A stretch of DNA of 64,000 nt. It comes from Ruegeria sp. HKCCSA071. Lineage in GTDB: Bacteria > Pseudomonadota > Alphaproteobacteria > Rhodobacterales > Rhodobacteraceae. The stretch lies in the NCBI RefSeq assembly GCF_017872555.1, contig NZ_JAEDOX010000015.1:1-64000 (forward strand), written 5' to 3'. Shown in pieces: positions 1 through 9,348 of the stretch. Every line of letters starts with the position of its first letter. Position 1 is the first letter of the stretch. The position numbers and the translations under genes were made by a program. The notes beneath the pieces were generated by a model. The model had not been told where the DNA came from. It made no database searches and saw only the letters and a program-made list of their open reading frames with translations.

Positions 1-67
1 GAGACTTGGGGAAGAAGGGCTCAAGACGCGCCATCTGCGCATCCGTCAGCCAGAAAAGATCAGACAT
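1..67 (-). CDS. IS5-family transposase, N-terminal fragment cut by window edge
   Basis: Read on the minus strand from an ATG at 67, the first 22 codons give MSDLFWLTDAQMARLEPFFP and continue beyond the window. This is the characteristic N-terminus of IS5-group DDE transposases (DUF4096-type start). Only the start is visible, so it is unknown whether the rest is intact. The element lies directly against a decapitated efflux adaptor gene, which suggests that its insertion removed the 5' part of that gene. Confidence 0.75.
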   Translation of the reverse strand, partial: MSDLFWLTDAQMARLEPFFPKS

Positions 68-131
68 GGTCACCGCTCGTTTTTCGAACCGTGAATCACG
101 CCGCAATGCGGAAATCAATGGGTCCTGACCC
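1..131 (-). mobile_element. End of an IS5-type insertion sequence
   Basis: The transposase start is followed, in the direction of the element end, by about 65 non-coding bases finishing near the short palindrome GGGTCCTGACCC (about 120-131). Beyond this the reading frame of an HlyD-type adaptor begins abruptly. The exact outer boundary and terminal repeat cannot be fixed because the other end lies outside the window. Confidence 0.5.
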
Positions 132-136
132 TAAGA

Positions 137-717
137 GACTCAACACCGTCCGAGCCGAGGCCACTCTGAACTCGGCCCGCCAAGACCTAGATCGAATTCG
201 CAAACTGAAGGAACGCGGTTCGGCCACAGAAGTTCAATTGCTCAAGGCCGAGGTAGCGCTAGCTCTGGGCGATGCATTATTGGAGCAAGCCAAAGCCGAA
301 TTGACGGCAGCAGAATCCGACCTTGAAAACACACTTATTCGCTCGCCAATCCGCGGAATTATCAGCCGATCTGAAGTTAATCCCGGGGCATATGTGGAAA
401 AAGGCCGTGCGCCCCTTGCCAGGATCGATCAAATGGACCCGGTACGGTTGTCTTACGATATTCCATATGTGGAACGCATAGAACAATTGGCTATCGACGA
501 CCTGAGCTCGCCGAAGGAATTACTCGAGAATGTGACGCTTCGGGTGAAGATATCAGAAACTTGGATTTATTCGAAAACAACCAAACCGGACAATGTTTCG
601 TCACGGGTGGACTATTCAACCGGCAACCTGACAGTCTGGGCGGAACTGTCCAACCCAAACTTCATACTACGTCCGGGTATGCGTGTTACTGTCCTTCCAA
701 GCATAAAATCCGAGTGA
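137..717 (+). pseudogene. Remnant of an RND/HlyD-type periplasmic adaptor (MFP) gene
   Basis: The reading frame encodes the alpha-hairpin, lipoyl half and beta-barrel of a membrane fusion protein: a heptad-rich helix, then IRSPIRGIISRSEVNPGAYV, then a C-terminal barrel ending in RPGMRVTVLPS. Such adaptors bridge an inner-membrane pump and an outer-membrane channel. The N-terminal signal and first lipoyl half, roughly 100 residues or more, are missing. The open frame upstream to 91 is insertion-sequence DNA, not gene. No pump gene follows; an IS1182 element starts 65 bases after the stop. It is best read as a stranded, non-functional fragment between two insertion sequences. Confidence 0.7.
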
Positions 718-782
718 CCTGCCCGGGCTAAGCCTGCGTCAGAGAGATAGACAATCCTTTGTGTAAATGTCCGCAATGTCCG

Positions 783-800
783 GATACTGTTGAAAAACTC
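783..800 (+). repeat. Left terminal inverted repeat of IS1182 element
   Basis: GATACTGTTGAAAAACTC matches the reverse complement of 2271-2288 at 16 of 18 positions. Confidence 0.7.
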
Positions 801-858
801 TGCTTGAGCGATGCTTTGGCTGCTGATTCAATTCTCTTGAGTTGCAGGAGAGTTGCTG

Positions 859-2220
859 ATGATGGGACCGAGGCAAGTTGCGCAGGGTGCGCTGTTCTAC
901 GAGTTCAGTATTGAGGATCACGTTCCGACGGATCACCTTTTGCGCGCGATCGACCGGTTTGTAGACCTTGTTGACATGCGCCGACATCTCGCGCCGTTCT
1001 ACAGTTCAACAGGCAGGCCCTCGGTTGATCCCGAGCTGATGATCCGAATGCTGATTGTGGGCTATGCCTTCGGTATCCGGTCAGAGCGGCGGCTGTGTGA
1101 AGAGGTGCATCTGAATCTGGCGTATCGCTGGTTCTGTCGCCTCGATCTGGCCGATCCGGTGCCCGATCATTCCACCTTTTCCAAGAACCGACATGGACGT
1201 TTCCGGGACAGCAACCTCTTCCGGCATCTGTTCGAGCAGGTGCTGGCGCGCTGCATTGCCGAGGGACTGGTCGGCGGCGAGAGCTTTGGAGCAGATGCTT
1301 CGCTCATCAAGGCTGATGCCAGCCGCTATACGAAGGTGGACTTCTCGGAATGGTCTGCAGCAGATGCTGCAAACCGGGCGACGCAGGAATACCTTGATAC
1401 GCTCGATGATGCGGCCTTCGGCGCTGCGACACCGGTAAAGCCGAAGGCGATCTCGCCCGCCGACCCGGCCGCGCGGTTGACCGGAGCCAATGGCGACAGG
1501 CCCTTCTTTGCCTACAGCACCAACTACCTGGTCGATCTGGACCATGCGATCATCGTCGATGTCGAAGCGACTGCGCCGATACGTCAGGCGGAAGTGGGTG
1601 CCGTGCGAGACATGCTGGTGAGAACCCAAGACCGTTTCGACCTGCACCCATGGCTGCTGGCCGCAGACACGGCCTATGGTGCGGCGGAGATGCTTGGCTG
1701 GCTTGTGAAAGAGCAAGGTATCGAACCCCACATCCCGGTCTTCGACAAGTCCGAGCGCAAGGACGGCGCGTTTCCTGCCACCGACTTCACCTACGATCCG
1801 GACACCGATGCTTACAAATGTCCCGGCGGGAAGGAGCTGAAGCCGTACTGGCGGAACATCTCAAAGGGGCGCCCGGCGTTCGGCAAGGATGGCTTCAAGA
1901 AATACTACGCCCGGAAACAGGAATGCGCGGCGTGTCCGCTGAAGCCCCGATGCACGCCCAACCAGGCGACCCGGAAAATCGCCCGATCCAGGCATGAAGA
2001 CGCCCGCCAAAAAGCACGGGATATCGCGAAGACCGATGCCTATGTCGTCTCCAGCTACGCCAGAAAGAAGGTAGAGATGCTCTTCGCCCACCTCAAACGC
2101 ATCATCGGCCTCGACCGCCTCCGCCTTAGAGGACCAAACGGCGCCAAGGATGAGTTCCACCTCGCAGCAACAGTCCAGAACCTCCGCAAACTTGCAAAGC
2201 TCAGACCAATCTCGGCGTGA
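859..2220 (+). CDS. IS1182-family DDE transposase
   Basis: The 453-residue protein has the family's N-terminal block (YEFSIEDHVPTDHLLRAIDR), the conserved stretch RWFCRLDLADPVPDHSTFSK, and a C-terminal DDE region with KCPGGKELK and a Cys cluster (CAACPLKPRC). It catalyses transposition of the surrounding element. The ATG at 859 is chosen because GCAGGAG lies 8 bases upstream; a TTG two codons earlier is also open. The frame is uninterrupted, so the enzyme may be active. Confidence 0.9.
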   Translation: MMGPRQVAQGALFYEFSIEDHVPTDHLLRAIDRFVDLVDMRRHLAPFYSSTGRPSVDPELMIRMLIVGYAFGIRSERRLCEEVHLNLAYRWFCRLDLADPVPDHSTFSKNRHGRFRDSNLFRHLFEQVLARCIAEGLVGGESFGADASLIKADASRYTKVDFSEWSAADAANRATQEYLDTLDDAAFGAATPVKPKAISPADPAARLTGANGDRPFFAYSTNYLVDLDHAIIVDVEATAPIRQAEVGAVRDMLVRTQDRFDLHPWLLAADTAYGAAEMLGWLVKEQGIEPHIPVFDKSERKDGAFPATDFTYDPDTDAYKCPGGKELKPYWRNISKGRPAFGKDGFKKYYARKQECAACPLKPRCTPNQATRKIARSRHEDARQKARDIAKTDAYVVSSYARKKVEMLFAHLKRIIGLDRLRLRGPNGAKDEFHLAATVQNLRKLAKLRPISA

Positions 2221-2270
2221 AGAGCCGAGCAGGAAGACTTCAGCCGCTATTTCCGCCGCGCTTACACATC

Positions 2271-2288
2271 GACTTTTTCAACAGCATC
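2271..2288 (-). repeat. Right terminal inverted repeat of IS1182 element
   Basis: It is complementary to 783-800 with two mismatches and lies 50 bases after the transposase stop. Confidence 0.7.
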
Positions 2289-3037
2289 TCCGCATTGCGG
2301 ATAATCATCGGAATGGATCGGGTGTCTGCGTGGACTTCAAAGCGGTCTTTCGTGCTAAGTGCGCCAAATGGCCAAGCAGCTGATGTACTCTCGGCGTAAC
2401 GAGTTTGTAGCCGCGCGGGAGTGGCCATATCTCACCTGACCTATCAGTCAAAAAGTCCAGATACCCCGCGCTTGGTATGCGTGGGGTATAAACAAAACCG
2501 TGCGGCGTCCGGGTGAGGCCGGGGGGTGGGGTGCGACATTCGGACTCACTCGGCATCGCAGGGGTAAACCGGCAAGCGTTTCGAATTTAGTGGCAGATCA
2601 GGGGCAGGAAAACGTTGATCGGAATTTCGTCAATGTTTTCAGCACCAAATGGCGGACCGAGGAGCAACCTAACATTTTATATAACTTATTGTTAAAAATT
2701 TATAAAGTCTTAGAAATTAAAATGCATACCACTAAATATACCACACTAATCATTGGAACTGGCGCTTCAAAGCCTCAGGTTCGAGCATGACGGAACGACC
2801 GGTAACTAAGAATAGCAGACACTCATAAAAAGTGCAGCGAACGTCTTCTTCGAGCCCACTTTGACCGATGCTTTGCAATGCCCGAATGACATCAATGCGC
2901 AGAATGCGGACTTTGCAAATTCTCGATATCGGATAAACAAAATGACAGGCTGGAAACAATCAGCAGACGTTTTCGACTCAAAGCTGCCGTATTACAAGCC
3001 GGTGTCTTCTGGTAGCGTCGGCTATCTGCCAAAAAGC
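2289..3037. other. Gene-free stretch holding the distal att site
   Basis: There is no credible gene on either strand. The left part is G+C-rich; the right part, just inside the island, is A+T-rich (about 2665-2745). The only recognisable signal is the 22-bp att repeat at 2643-2664. Short open frames on both strands lack ribosome sites and family features. Confidence 0.6.
2643..2664. repeat. Distal attachment-site copy of the tRNA-Arg island
   Basis: This 22-bp sequence is identical to 20664-20685. It comprises the last 15 bases of the tRNA-Arg(ACG) gene plus 7 bases beyond the CCA end. An identical copy some 18 kb from the intact tRNA, with an integrase gene beside the tRNA, marks the far end of an integrated element. 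Confidence 0.85.
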
Positions 3038-4570
3038 CTAAAGCTGTGAACCAATTGGTAAAATACTTAGAAATCCAGCAACTATGTGATCCCATGTCGA
3101 TCCTGTCGGCTCTGATAGATAAACGATAACGTTGCCATCACTATCTCGTGTCGTCCATTTAAGCTGACCAGCCTTCTCGAGCGTCACATTATATGTGTAT
3201 GCGGGTAGCGCGTGGTCCAAGGCACCCATGGTCTGTGCAGTCAATGCTGGTGAGTCAATCAGAACTCCCATCTCGGTGTTGATGTTGACAGATCGCGGGT
3301 CCCAGTTGAACGACCCTACGAACAAGTATCGGTCATCAACTGCAAATGCCTTGGAGTGTAGACCTGACCTCGATTGAGCCCAGTTAATACCGCGGCGCTG
3401 TAACTGATAGGCGTCCGGTCGCAACTCGTAGAGTTCTACTCCTCCGCGTAAAAGTACACGGCGTTTCTTGGCGTAGTGCGCGTAAACGGGAGCGACGTCA
3501 TTAGATGCAAGTGAATTGGTTACGACCTTCACGTCGACCCCACGTTTCTCCAGTTCGGTCAGCCATTGCACACCTTTGTTGCGCGGAACGAAATAGGCGG
3601 ACACGATGTTCACTTCACTGCTGGCATTCTCAAAATACGGAAGCAATTGAGATGCAAGAACGGGACCTGAGTTCTCGAGACCGGTGGCTTTTGAAGGCGG
3701 ATCAGCATAAAGTTTCGCAGGCAGCCAATCCAAAGATAAGGCCCCATCTGCAAAGTTCTCTTGTGCTGACTTTCTGAGGGCAGCACCGTACGGGGTTTGC
3801 TTCGCTTCTTCGACCAGTTCATTCAACCTGCTTCGCGCATCGCTTAGGTCAAATTCCTGGGGTTCTCCAACAACCACGCGAGCCGGAACGGCAAACTCAC
3901 TGTTCCAGTATGAGTCAAAGCTTCGCGACACCTCGCGTACAACAGGGCCAGCGGCCAGTACATCCAGATCAGCGTAGTTCATTTCTTCCCGTGCGAGAAA
4001 GTATTCGGCACCGATATTTCTCCCACCCACAATCGTGAACACGTTGTCTGCCGTCATGGACTTGTTGTGCATTCTGCGATTGATGCGTTTGAAATCTGTC
4101 AGACCTGCGATCACAAGGCTTTGTTCCCGCCAGAACGGATTGAATAGCCTGATCTCAATATTCTTGTGATTGTCCAACGCGGCAGTCATCGCGTCATAGC
4201 TGGACGTATCCATGTCATCCAGCAACAATCGGACACGAACACCCCGATCTGCCGCTTGCAAAAGACTTGCAGCGAATAGGTGACCCGTTGGATCGTTGTG
4301 CAGAAGGTAGTATTGCGCGTCTATCGTTCTCTCGGCCGCCGCAGCCAGCAACAGCCGCGAGACAAGAGCTTCTTCGCCGTCACTGATCAGCTTAACGCCC
4401 GACCGACCGTCTTTGGGGTCCCCAAGCCGATTGGCCGCCCGACTAAGAGCTGTACGCGAGTCTACCGGCAGCGAAGCCGATACCGTCTTTTCATATGTGC
4501 GAGTTTTGGAGGCGCAAGCAACAAGGGTCAGCGTGTACAAGATACAGACCACCAACTTCCATCGTGTCAT
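3038..4570 (-). CDS. Phospholipase D-family lipoprotein, cardiolipin-synthase C-like
   Basis: The 510-residue protein has a lipoprotein signal (LTLVAC, lipid Cys19) and two phospholipase D domains. HKD motif 1 is H168-N-K170...D175 and motif 2 is H405-S-K407...D412, each followed by a GxN/GxF segment typical of the family. Both catalytic motifs look complete. ClsC/YmdC-type enzymes join phospholipids to make cardiolipin; other relatives are phosphodiesterases, so the substrate is inferred. The lipid anchor places it at the envelope. It is a single gene, convergent with nothing and divergent from the downstream cyclase gene. Confidence 0.85.
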   Translation of the reverse strand: MTRWKLVVCILYTLTLVACASKTRTYEKTVSASLPVDSRTALSRAANRLGDPKDGRSGVKLISDGEEALVSRLLLAAAAERTIDAQYYLLHNDPTGHLFAASLLQAADRGVRVRLLLDDMDTSSYDAMTAALDNHKNIEIRLFNPFWREQSLVIAGLTDFKRINRRMHNKSMTADNVFTIVGGRNIGAEYFLAREEMNYADLDVLAAGPVVREVSRSFDSYWNSEFAVPARVVVGEPQEFDLSDARSRLNELVEEAKQTPYGAALRKSAQENFADGALSLDWLPAKLYADPPSKATGLENSGPVLASQLLPYFENASSEVNIVSAYFVPRNKGVQWLTELEKRGVDVKVVTNSLASNDVAPVYAHYAKKRRVLLRGGVELYELRPDAYQLQRRGINWAQSRSGLHSKAFAVDDRYLFVGSFNWDPRSVNINTEMGVLIDSPALTAQTMGALDHALPAYTYNVTLEKAGQLKWTTRDSDGNVIVYLSEPTGSTWDHIVAGFLSILPIGSQL

Positions 4571-4763
4571 CGGCTTCCTCCATCCCCATGTCCTAGGTGA
4601 CTACGCCCAGACGGGTGATTGCAAGTCTGTTCTGTGAAGCATGAGATTGTTTCGTTGATCGTAGTTGATTTGGTGAAACCCCAACTTCCCCATGCAGGTA
4701 TGCGATTTTGACGCAATCTCAATTCAAAAGTACTCTACCAGTAAGCAAGCGCAAACGAGGACC

Positions 4764-5945
4764 ATGCCTGATCCCGAACACATAAATGACTCCGTCGCGG
4801 AACCCTCGCCGCGTGCTGTAGCCGACGGTATGGGCATGGCGACTGAGGAGTTTAAAATTTCGATGCCAATCGGGATCGGAGCTGTCCTTGCTGCTCTGGC
4901 GTCCTTGGCCACGTGCTATTCCGGGATTTTGCTGACCTATTTGATTGGCTACGAAGCGCCTTCCATAAACCCGCATGCGCAAGCGGTGCTCATGTGGGTG
5001 TTCGCATTGTTGGCGGTAGGTTTTTTATGGAGAGACCGGAAACGGCATGCCAGGGAGCTTCCGCTCGTCCTTGGTGGGATTGCTGCGCTCATCCTGATTG
5101 TCACACTGTACCTCGGCTATGATGAACGCGTCGAAGCGCTTGCCTATGTGCTTTTGGTGATCGCGGCTTTGCTAAACCAGAATTTTATACTCGACGCTTT
5201 GAACCACACAGTTCGCAACCAGACACATGAAATAGAGGCTTTAAACGAAAGACTGACCGAGAAAGTAAAGCGCCAGGAAAGCGAGATTGACAGGCTGGGG
5301 CGTCTCAAACAATTCCTTGCGCCTCAAGTTGCGGAGCTTGTCGTAGAAGAAAACTCTGACGAGCTTCTTAAAACCCATCGTCAATACATCGCTTGCCTAT
5401 TTTGCGACATCCGGAATTTCACAGCAATTTCCGAGGCGATTGAGCCGGAAGATGTCATTACCCTTCTCCAGCATTTCCACGATGAGGTTGGTCACTTAGT
5501 TGCCCAACACAAGGGAACAATCGGATACCGAGCAGGAGACGGATTGATGGTCTTCTTCAATGATCCGGTTCCCTGCGATCAGCCCGTACTGCAAGCCGTG
5601 CAGCTGGCTACAGCAATAAGCGAAGCTTTCGAGGGAATACGAGCACCCTGGGAGAAACTCGGACACGCGATGGGTTTGGGTATTGGGATCGGTAGTGGTT
5701 ACGCGACGCTTGGGCTTATCGGGTTTCATGGTCGCGCCGACTACACTGCAATCGGTGGTGCTGTGAATACCGCATCAAGGCTTTGCGATTTTGCCAGCGA
5801 TGGGCAGATCCTTTTAAACCAACGAGCGCTTCTAGACATAGAAGAACATGTGGAGACCCAAGAACTGGGAGAACGGGAACTGAAGGGCATCGGCCACTCT
5901 GTGCAGGTTTTTCGCGTTATCAGCCTCTCCCAACAAGCGAAGTGA
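4764..5945 (+). CDS. Membrane-anchored class III adenylate/guanylate cyclase
   Basis: About 393 residues from the ATG at 4764 (GAGG five bases upstream); an ATG at 4692 would add 24 poorly conserved residues. Order: cytoplasmic N-tail, about four hydrophobic segments (residues 35-155), a charged coiled-coil linker, then a class III cyclase domain. FCDIRNFTAISE carries the first metal Asp, GYRAGDGLMVFFNDP the second metal loop, and GRADYTAIGGAVNTASRL the transition-state region with its Asn and Arg. It should make a cyclic nucleotide from a nucleoside triphosphate; cAMP versus cGMP is not decided. The membrane part may sense a signal. Confidence 0.85.
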   Translation: MPDPEHINDSVAEPSPRAVADGMGMATEEFKISMPIGIGAVLAALASLATCYSGILLTYLIGYEAPSINPHAQAVLMWVFALLAVGFLWRDRKRHARELPLVLGGIAALILIVTLYLGYDERVEALAYVLLVIAALLNQNFILDALNHTVRNQTHEIEALNERLTEKVKRQESEIDRLGRLKQFLAPQVAELVVEENSDELLKTHRQYIACLFCDIRNFTAISEAIEPEDVITLLQHFHDEVGHLVAQHKGTIGYRAGDGLMVFFNDPVPCDQPVLQAVQLATAISEAFEGIRAPWEKLGHAMGLGIGIGSGYATLGLIGFHGRADYTAIGGAVNTASRLCDFASDGQILLNQRALLDIEEHVETQELGERELKGIGHSVQVFRVISLSQQAK

Positions 5946-6283
5946 TACTCTCTCTTGTTAGGAGGTCTATCAATCTTCGTATGTTGAAGGCCCGCTAAGG
6001 GCTGCGAGCGGTCAATCATGCTCATCGCAGAAAATGGCAGCGCTGAGCCCGAGGCGGTCATTGCTATTTCTCGCTGCGCGCGCTCGCAGCACGAAAATCG
6101 CTGCATCAGCTTTGTTCATGGCGCTGCAAGGCGGCGGGAAAACCGGCCATTGGTGCAAGGTGCAGCAAAGATTGAGGCGGCAACTCACAGGTCGCGGACA
6201 AAGCACCAATTCGGTGCACACGCTCCAAACGCAGGTAACTTCGCTTCGCGATCATTTGGGCATGCCACAGGACCGAGCTGTCC
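5946..6283. other. Gene-free stretch between cyclase and MocR gene
   Basis: There is no supported gene on either strand; overlapping short frames carry no family features and look like decayed DNA. The two flanking genes converge here, but no convincing terminator hairpin with a T-run was found. Confidence 0.5.
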
Positions 6284-7726
6284 TCATTTTTTTAGAAGCA
6301 AGGTCAGCATTCTTGTAAGTTGTTTGGCGGCCTCTGTCAGTGTTGGTTCGGCGAAGGCGGTATAACCAAGTAGCAGGCCCTGCTGCGGGTTGGGCAAAGT
6401 AGAATGCGATGACAAAGCACGTAAGTAAAGCCCTTGTTCACGAGCCAAGGCAGAGATCCTGCAATCCGTTGTCCTACTACTCAGTACGGGGCGCAATGGA
6501 CAGCACAGATGCATACCAGAAGGATCAGGCGTCACTTCGATGAACTCCGCGACATCAGCGAGATCGGCAATCAGTCGAGCCTGCCGTTTGGCATAGGTTC
6601 TACGCATGCGGCGCAAGTGGGTGGCGAAGTCGCCACTATCCATAAAATCGGCCAAAGCCGGTTGTGGTGTCAGCGAAGCACGCGATCCAGAGAGAGACAG
6701 GTAGTCCTGTGCGGGCGGGATTAGGATCTCAGGTACGACCATGTAGCCAAGGCGTAAAGCCGGTTTCAGCAGTTTCGAAAAGCTGCCAAGATAGACAGTG
6801 TTTTGTAAGCCATCGAGCCCAGATAGAGAAGGCAGAGGTTGACCCTGATAGCGGAATTCGCTGTCATAATCGTCTTCGATGATCAGAGTTCGATTCTGCC
6901 TTGCCCAATCCAGCAGCGCCAATCGGCGAGCAAATGGCATTGAGGTTCCCGTGGGGTAGTGGCGCGATGGCGTGACAATCGCTGCCGATACGTCCTCCGG
7001 AATCCGGTCGGTCTCAAGTCCATCCTTGTCGATCCGCACTGGGATTGATCCAATGCCAGATCGTTCGAGGGCGTGTCGCAGCGGTAACCATCCGGGGTCT
7101 TCGATTGCGACTCTCTGATCGGATTCGAGCGCCACATGGCAGATTATATCAAACGCATCCCAGGCACCGCCGGTTATGATCACTTGCTCCGGCACGCAGT
7201 CCAACCCTCGCCAGACGGAAAGATGGTCGCTAATCGCCGCGCGTAGAGGGTGCCAACCGAACGGGTCGGGCCGTGCCAACAATCCGGCATCGGGTGTGCG
7301 CCAAGCCCGCTCAAGGCACCGTGCCCATTGATGATGAGGAAAGAGAGCCGGATCGGGAAGGCCCGGTTGAAAAGGAAGCCACTGCCGGGGGCGATCAGGC
7401 AGGCGCGGCCTTCGCGGAGTTGGAGGCGAGAGATGAGGGAGGTGATCTGCAACAAATGTTCCGGCTCCCTTACGGGTTAGCAGGTAACCTTCGCCAAGCA
7501 GTTGATCGTATGCAGAGGTGATGGTCATCCTAGAGACCGAGAGTTCCTCGGCCAGATTTCGGCTGGCCGGAAGGCGTGCGCCAGACGCCGCCCTGCCGGA
7601 CAAGATTTCCTGGCGCAAAGCATCGGCCAATTGCACGTGTAGGGGCTTCGTCAAGTGCCGGTCCAGCGATAGGGCGAACAACACCTCGTCTAAATTGGAC
7701 TGATATTTTTTTTGGATATTGGCCAT
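6284..7726 (-). CDS. MocR-family transcriptional regulator (GntR HTH plus aminotransferase fold)
   Basis: The 480-residue protein has an N-terminal GntR-type winged helix (about 25-95, LPASRNLAEELSVSRMTITS) and a fold-type I aminotransferase domain. The PLP lysine is in YLGSFSKLLKP and IIEDDYDSEFRY is the usual MocR signature. These proteins sense PLP or amino compounds rather than act as enzymes; PdxR is the best-known member. It is divergent from a PNPOx-fold gene 61 bases away, the usual arrangement for a MocR protein and its target. An inverted repeat over its own start codon is a likely operator. Confidence 0.9.
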   Translation of the reverse strand: MANIQKKYQSNLDEVLFALSLDRHLTKPLHVQLADALRQEILSGRAASGARLPASRNLAEELSVSRMTITSAYDQLLGEGYLLTRKGAGTFVADHLPHLSPPTPRRPRLPDRPRQWLPFQPGLPDPALFPHHQWARCLERAWRTPDAGLLARPDPFGWHPLRAAISDHLSVWRGLDCVPEQVIITGGAWDAFDIICHVALESDQRVAIEDPGWLPLRHALERSGIGSIPVRIDKDGLETDRIPEDVSAAIVTPSRHYPTGTSMPFARRLALLDWARQNRTLIIEDDYDSEFRYQGQPLPSLSGLDGLQNTVYLGSFSKLLKPALRLGYMVVPEILIPPAQDYLSLSGSRASLTPQPALADFMDSGDFATHLRRMRRTYAKRQARLIADLADVAEFIEVTPDPSGMHLCCPLRPVLSSRTTDCRISALAREQGLYLRALSSHSTLPNPQQGLLLGYTAFAEPTLTEAAKQLTRMLTLLLKK

Positions 7727-7743
7727 GTATGTATAGCCAATAT
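7716..7743. promoter_or_regulatory. Inverted repeat, likely MocR operator
   Basis: ATATTGGC (7716-7723) and GCCAATAT (7736-7743) form a perfect 8-bp inverted repeat with a 12-base spacer, straddling the MocR start codon within the divergent region. The position would allow autoregulation and control of the PNPOx-fold gene. The binding role is inferred. Confidence 0.45.
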
Positions 7744-7787
7744 TTCGTTATCCGGTTTGTCGCAAGAGAATTCAGAGGACTCAGGCC

Positions 7788-8441
7788 ATGACCGACAGCC
7801 TTCCCGTCACCGAACGTTCCCGTCTTCGCCGTCTCCATGAGCGCGCCCATTTCGACAGAGAGACCATCAATGCTATATTGGATGCGCAGCCAATGTGCAG
7901 CGTGGGATACATCATCGACGAAAAGCCCTATGTGACGCCAACGCTCCAATGGCGCGAGGGCAATCACGTGTACTGGCATGGCTCCTCTGCCAGTCGGGCG
8001 TTGCGGAACTCGAAAGACGCTGAAGTCTGTTTGACCGTTGCGATCCTTGACGGGTTCGTATTGGCACGATCGGGCATGCATCATTCGGTGAACTCGCGGT
8101 CGGTGATGTTGTTCGGGAAAGCCTTCAAAGTCGAGGATCCAGAGGCAAAGCTGGCAAAACTAGAGCGTTTCGTGGATGGGCTGTTTCCCGGCCGCTACGA
8201 AACGCTGCGGCCGGATCACGCACAAGACTTGAAGGCGACGACGGTGCTGGGTCTGGAGATTACTGAAGGCAGCGCCAAAGTCCGGACCGGCGGTCCAGTC
8301 GACGACGAGGAGGATTATGCGCTGCCGATCTGGGCCGGAGTCATACCGGTGCGGACGGAGGTTGGCCCTCCGATTCCTGACCCACGCAACCTCGAACGTG
8401 TTGCGTTACCCGACCATGTAAGGGATTTCAAAATGGACTAA
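7788..8441 (+). CDS. Pyridoxamine 5'-phosphate oxidase-family flavoprotein
   Basis: The 217-residue protein has an FMN-binding split-barrel fold similar to the Nim/HugZ-like PNPOx group (pattern DAQPMCSVGYIIDEKPYVTP, then YWHGSSASRAL). Such proteins bind FMN or other cofactors, and many small members have no assigned reaction. The gene is divergent from a MocR regulator, so expression probably responds to that regulator. It is longer than a minimal nitroimidazole-resistance-type protein but contains only this domain. Substrate unknown. Confidence 0.85.
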   Translation: MTDSLPVTERSRLRRLHERAHFDRETINAILDAQPMCSVGYIIDEKPYVTPTLQWREGNHVYWHGSSASRALRNSKDAEVCLTVAILDGFVLARSGMHHSVNSRSVMLFGKAFKVEDPEAKLAKLERFVDGLFPGRYETLRPDHAQDLKATTVLGLEITEGSAKVRTGGPVDDEEDYALPIWAGVIPVRTEVGPPIPDPRNLERVALPDHVRDFKMD

Positions 8442-8715
8442 ACCGCACCGTTAGATCCGCAACGCGAAAACCGCAACACAGTCGATGAGGGTTCGCATTG
8501 AGCAGTCCTCGCGAATGTCAACGTCTGCTTTGCACACTTGGAACCAATTCGCACATCGCGCAGAATGTTGTGAAATGGGCTCAAACCAGCCCAATGCATC
8601 CGCGGCGTTTCCCAAAGAACACGCAAGCTGACAACGGCCATTCAAACCACCAGTAAACTGAGGCGTCAGCGCTGTGCTGATGTCTGGGATTGGCGGGAGG
8701 ATTGGAGAGCAAACT

Positions 8716-9348
8716 ATGTCAAGAGTCCAACTTCCCGCTGTTACCCCGAAACGAAGAGCCTGGAACAAGGGCCGGATCATCGGCCAGAAACGACCACTGT
8801 TGCCGAAACAGGTCTGGGCGATCCGCGCGCGGCTCGAACTGGCGGGCAACCTGCGCGATCTTGCGCTGTTCAACGTGGTCATTGATAGCAAGCTTCGCGG
8901 ATGCGATTTGGTGAAACTGGCCGTCACCGACCTAGTGAGGGACGATCGCGTTCGCGAACGCATGTCCGTGATCCAGAGTAAAACCAAGCGGCCCGTTCAG
9001 TTCGAACTCTCTGAAAACACGCGGGATACCATTGCCGCATGGATCAAGTCACCGGAGATGCTCGGCTGCCGTTTCATGTTTCCCAGCAGGTTTCATGACC
9101 GCCCGCATATCTCAACGCGCCAATATGGCCGGCTTGTGAGGGGTTGGGTGGCCGCGATTGGGCTAGAACCCAGTGGATACGGCACCCATACGCTGCGCCG
9201 GACCAAAGCAGCTGAGATTTACCGCAAAACCGGAAATCTCAGAGCGGTTCAACTTCTGCTCGGTCACACCAAGGTAGACAGCACAGTACGGTACCTTGGT
9301 GTCGAACTCGAAGATGCGCTGAGCATTGCCGAGCAAATCGACATTTGA
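8716..9348 (+). CDS. Stand-alone tyrosine recombinase (catalytic domain only)
   Basis: 210 residues from an ATG preceded by GGAGAG. The sequence covers only the catalytic half of a phage-integrase-type recombinase: the first Arg in DSKLRGCDLV, H-x-L-R-R in THTLRRTKAAE, LLGHTKVDSTVRYLG with the second His, and a Tyr nucleophile. The N-terminal arm- and core-binding domains of full integrases are absent. Such short recombinases occur singly on proteobacterial plasmids and islands with unknown sites. It is unlikely to be the island's own integrase, which sits by the tRNA. Confidence 0.8.
   Translation: MSRVQLPAVTPKRRAWNKGRIIGQKRPLLPKQVWAIRARLELAGNLRDLALFNVVIDSKLRGCDLVKLAVTDLVRDDRVRERMSVIQSKTKRPVQFELSENTRDTIAAWIKSPEMLGCRFMFPSRFHDRPHISTRQYGRLVRGWVAAIGLEPSGYGTHTLRRTKAAEIYRKTGNLRAVQLLLGHTKVDSTVRYLGVELEDALSIAEQIDI

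Larger units (their letters stand above)
783..2288 (+). mobile_element. IS1182-family insertion sequence, apparently complete
   Basis: One transposase gene is bracketed by imperfect inverted repeats at 783-800 and 2271-2288. They share the core CTGTTGAAAAA and differ at 2 of 18 positions. The size, about 1.5 kb, fits the family. No convincing target-site duplication is visible at the immediate borders, so one flank may have been altered after insertion. Confidence 0.75.

Noticed and set aside
2305..2556. Minus-strand open frame of 83 codons left of the att site
   Set aside because: It runs into the IS1182 end region, has no ribosome site and no recognisable family features.
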